Assembly (NCBI GenBank): GCA_020345785.1
Contig: CP070771.1
Location: 184,468-203,095 of the forward strand
DNA length: 18,628 nucleotides
Origin: Desulfobacterales bacterium
GTDB taxonomy: Bacteria; Desulfobacterota; Desulfobacteria; Desulfobacterales; JAFDCJ01
Direction: 5' to 3'
Below the pieces are notes generated by a model, which saw nothing but the letters and a program-made list of their open reading frames with translations, was not told the origin of the DNA and searched no databases. Below are positions 16,523 through 18,628 of the stretch, one piece after another; positions within the stretch are counted from its first letter, which is position 1, and each line of letters starts with the position of its first letter. The position numbers and the translations under genes were made by a program.

Positions 16523-17634
16523 GACGCCTCCCGACTTACGGATTCGCGATAAACATCCACGAGCGCCCGGCCGTATCTCTGCCACGTATATTCTGCGATT
16601 CGTTTCCGGCCGGAGGCGCCCATCTCCAACCCACGTTCCGGATTGCGGTACAAAAATTCGACTTTTTCCATGATGGCTTCAACGTCTCGAATAGGGATGA
16701 TAAATCCATCCTCGCCATCAACCGCAAAGGAACCCGTATTTGTGCTCAATATTACGGGAAGTCCGCTCGCCATAGCCTCATAGGTCACCATGGCACTTCC
16801 TTCTTCCAGAGAAGGAAAGAGAAAAACAGAAGCGCGGCGGTATATATCCGCCAGTTCGGGCATCAGTCCGGTCAGTTGTATATTTTGAAGATGGCGATAA
16901 CGGCTCAGCAGCTTCTCGCCCCCTTGCTGGATCGGACCGACCAGAATAAGTTCGGCATCTTTTAGTCGCAGCCGGTCCCAGGCTTCCAGTACGTATTGGA
17001 GACCTTTACGGGGGCCTAAAGTGCCGATAAAGAGCACCCGGAATTTTTCCGGAGGCTTATCAGCCGGGTAAAATTTCCGGATATCGACTCCAAAGGGAAC
17101 CATGCGAATCTTCGCGCAGTCGAAACCTTTCTCCAGAAAGGTGTCTAAGACAAATTGAGACGGAACGATAATCACATCCGTCTCATGCAGCTCATCCATG
17201 CAGCGGGCAACCGAAGCTGCAAGGGGACCGGAATCGAGACCATATTTTTCGAATTCCTCCGCGAGGACTTCCAGAGAAAAAACTGGATGGGTGGATGCCC
17301 GATCAATCACCGTCACCGCCCCCCGCTTTTTGGCTTTCCGCATCGATCGCAGAGAATAATGATTCCATCCGTGAAAGACGTCGCAACCGGCAATCAACCC
17401 GGAGGCCAAATAGTCAAAAGCCTGCTCTCGCTTGCGGGAGTCTTTGATGAGCCATAGCAATTTACAGGAAGAAATCAAATGCGCGGGAATTTCCGTTGGG
17501 GCATAGGAAATTGCGATAAGCTTTTTCAAAAATCCGGCCGCATAAATCCCTCTGACAGCATGATACGCAATCTGGCCGATGCCCAGGTCGGCAAATCGCA
17601 CACCGATGGAATAGATGACGTTGAGGTTTCTCAC
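16519..17634 (-). CDS. Glycosyltransferase family 4 (GT-B fold)
   Basis: A 371-residue GT4 enzyme when started at GTG 17634. Longer frames run up to 17730 on a TTG, but they overlap the previous gene by about 100 bases and add a basic, non-conserved leader. The GTG creates a GTGA overlap with the previous stop and has GGGAGG nine bases upstream. Motifs (numbered from the GTG) are VPFGVDIRKFYP (179-190), LFIGTLGPRKG (201-211) and the EX7E site LEEGSAMVTYEAMASG, with Glu278 and Glu286. The acceptor-side half contains DVFHGWNHYS (85-94). Donor unknown. Confidence 0.92.
   Translation of the reverse strand: MRNLNVIYSIGVRFADLGIGQIAYHAVRGIYAAGFLKKLIAISYAPTEIPAHLISSCKLLWLIKDSRKREQAFDYLASGLIAGCDVFHGWNHYSLRSMRKAKKRGAVTVIDRASTHPVFSLEVLAEEFEKYGLDSGPLAASVARCMDELHETDVIIVPSQFVLDTFLEKGFDCAKIRMVPFGVDIRKFYPADKPPEKFRVLFIGTLGPRKGLQYVLEAWDRLRLKDAELILVGPIQQGGEKLLSRYRHLQNIQLTGLMPELADIYRRASVFLFPSLEEGSAMVTYEAMASGLPVILSTNTGSFAVDGEDGFIIPIRDVEAIMEKVEFLYRNPERGLEMGASGRKRIAEYTWQRYGRALVDVYRESVSREAS
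16527..16532 (-). promoter_or_regulatory. Shine-Dalgarno site deciding the start at 16522
   Basis: On the minus strand GGGAGG precedes the ATG at 16522 by four bases. It lies within the last codons of the upstream glycosyltransferase gene and favours this ATG over the upstream GTG at 16585, which has no comparable site. Confidence 0.75.
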
Positions 17635-18425
17635 TGCCCACAGCCTCCCATCCCAAGTGCACGGCATCCGGGAGCCTTGGAGAAAATTTCGTTTCTGATG
17701 ACCCCGATGCCGGCCCACTGCTGTTTGCAATAATTGACGATTTCCTCACCATCATAGCGCGGCTTGATTTCATGCCAGAATCGGTCGACGCCGCATTGGT
17801 AGTGCTCTGGATGCGGCACCACGTCATGAAATGCGATTAGACCACCGTTTTTCACAAGGGGTTGATACATCTCAAAATCTTGTTTCACCCCTTCATAGGT
17901 ATGATCACCATCAATAAAGAGAAAATCTATTTTTTGGTCGTTCAAAATGCGTTTGACCTCCTGCAGGGTCGAGACTTTATGCGAATCTGCTCGAATCAGA
18001 TGAAGCTTCTGATTCTTGGCGGGAAACATTTTATACAACGGTGCACGCCACAACGGATATCCTTCTCCATAGCGACCTCCCGGCAGATCGATACTGATAA
18101 TACAAGCATCTTCTGCGGCCATCCGACAGAACAAAAACAGGTTGCCCCCGATGGCCGTGCCGATTTCAAGGACAACTTTTGGTGTCAGTTTCTCCAATGA
18201 CTTCAGCAGCTGAAAAATTTCAGCTCTGATCTGAAAAGGTCTGATCAGTCCTGAACAGCCCTCATAGGCAAAATCCACCCATCGGGATAGTCTTTGCGCC
18301 CCGCTGATTTTCTTGATGGTTCTCAAATGAAACGGGAAGCGGGCGTACAACAGCATTTTTTTCGTCATGCCGACCGGGCCTTGTTCGCGAAAAATTCGTC
18401 TCAAATTTTTCAATTCAAATTGCAT
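17631..18425 (-). CDS. Class I SAM-dependent methyltransferase, Methyltransf_24/CmcI-like
   Basis: A 264-residue protein from the ATG at 18425; an adjacent in-frame TTG at 18428 would add one residue. A basic N-terminal part of about 80 residues precedes the Rossmann core: VVLEIGTAIGGNLF (84-97), IISIDLPGGRYG (109-120), FLFIDGDHTYEGVKQDFEMY (168-187) and NGGLIAFHDVV (193-203). The IDGDHTYE and HDVV motifs are typical of CmcI-like/Methyltransf_24 enzymes, which include antibiotic and sugar O-methyltransferases. A gene ending nine bases upstream and a four-base overlap with the following GT4 place it firmly in the operon. AAAGG upstream is about 14 bases from the ATG, so the ribosome-binding site is weak. 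Confidence 0.88.
   Translation of the reverse strand: MQFELKNLRRIFREQGPVGMTKKMLLYARFPFHLRTIKKISGAQRLSRWVDFAYEGCSGLIRPFQIRAEIFQLLKSLEKLTPKVVLEIGTAIGGNLFLFCRMAAEDACIISIDLPGGRYGEGYPLWRAPLYKMFPAKNQKLHLIRADSHKVSTLQEVKRILNDQKIDFLFIDGDHTYEGVKQDFEMYQPLVKNGGLIAFHDVVPHPEHYQCGVDRFWHEIKPRYDGEEIVNYCKQQWAGIGVIRNEIFSKAPGCRALGMGGCGQ
17644..17649 (-). promoter_or_regulatory. Shine-Dalgarno site deciding the GTG start at 17634
   Basis: On the minus strand GGGAGG lies nine bases before GTG 17634, inside the last codons of the methyltransferase gene. It supports the short glycosyltransferase start and the GTGA overlap over the TTG at 17730. Confidence 0.7.
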
Positions 18426-18434
18426 CAAAATCGT

Positions 18435-18628
18435 CTAGACCTTTAATCGTGATGGCAGGCCAGAGACCCCATTGGGAGTTTCAGGGTTATAAATACGGCG
18501 ATAGGCTTCGCCAATCCGCACCCAATCCATTTGAGATTTGACCCTTGATATGATGCTTTCCGGTTTGTCAAAGGTTGCCTCGCGGGCCGCCTCCAAGGAC
18601 GCTTTCAAGTCCCTATCTATGGAATCGT
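18435..18628 (-). CDS. C-terminal end of a gene cut by the window, probably a glycosyltransferase
   Basis: An open minus-strand frame enters from the right edge and gives 63 residues before TAG at 18437-18435; the other two minus-strand frames hit stops within the first few codons. The visible tail contains SLEAAREATFDKPESI, then SQMDWVRIGEAYRRIYN, a helix-plus-aromatic ending seen at the C-termini of many GT4 glycosyltransferases, and finally a polar tail. Only the last part is present, so no catalytic motif can be checked and the family call is an inference from this ending and the setting. The stop is nine bases before the ATG of the methyltransferase gene, so it belongs to the same operon. 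Confidence 0.7.
   Translation of the reverse strand, partial: DSIDRDLKASLEAAREATFDKPESIISRVKSQMDWVRIGEAYRRIYNPETPNGVSGLPSRLKV

Noticed and set aside
17635..17730. N-terminal extension of the GT4 protein to a TTG at 17730
   Set aside because: It would overlap the methyltransferase gene by about 100 bases and encode a basic leader; GTG 17634 has a good Shine-Dalgarno site and a four-base overlap.

Overview
This 18.6 kb window is an interior slice of a bacterial surface-polysaccharide (O-antigen, capsule or exopolysaccharide) biosynthesis locus. Every supported gene lies on the minus strand, so transcription runs from the high-coordinate end to the low-coordinate end. The short spacings, start/stop overlaps and Shine-Dalgarno sites are typical of a bacterial operon. 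A Gram-negative host is suggested by the Wzx-type flippase, a GDP-mannose 4,6-dehydratase and an AsnB-like enzyme of the kind seen in O-antigen loci. The overall flavour resembles Desulfobacterota or other environmental Proteobacteria, but no 16S, housekeeping or taxon-specific gene is present, so this is a guess.

Layout in transcription order. (1) 18628-10001: a tight block with fairly high GC. It holds the C-terminal end of a probable glycosyltransferase (cut by the window), a CmcI-like methyltransferase, a GT4 glycosyltransferase, a class I methyltransferase, a CgeB-like glycosyltransferase, an NAD-dependent sugar epimerase/dehydratase, a GT2 glycosyltransferase, two more methyltransferases and another GT4. 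Several junctions are 4-base ATGA, GTGA or TTGA overlaps. (2) 10004-7849: the Wzx-like flippase and a fifth methyltransferase, joined by overlaps to the block before. (3) 7811-2182: a more AT-rich, more loosely spaced block with GDP-mannose 4,6-dehydratase, GT4, an AsnB-type glutamine amidotransferase and GT4. (4) 2181-1846: a gene-free stretch filled by a nested inverted-repeat element. (5) 1845-49: an MsbA/PglK-like ABC half-transporter.

Inferred joint function: nucleotide sugars, including GDP-4-keto-6-deoxymannose from Gmd and a sugar processed by the epimerase-like enzyme, are assembled on a lipid carrier by at least six glycosyltransferases. The glycan is modified by up to five methyltransferases and possibly by amidation of a uronic acid, then moved across the inner membrane by the Wzx protein and/or the ABC transporter. 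No initiating sugar-phosphate transferase, Wzy polymerase, Wzz, export apparatus, GDP-fucose synthase or other partner reductase for Gmd is in the window; they would have to lie elsewhere. The points most worth a second look are the nested palindromic element at 1891-2161, the unusual number of methyltransferases, and the epimerase-like protein that has Phe where the catalytic Tyr normally sits.
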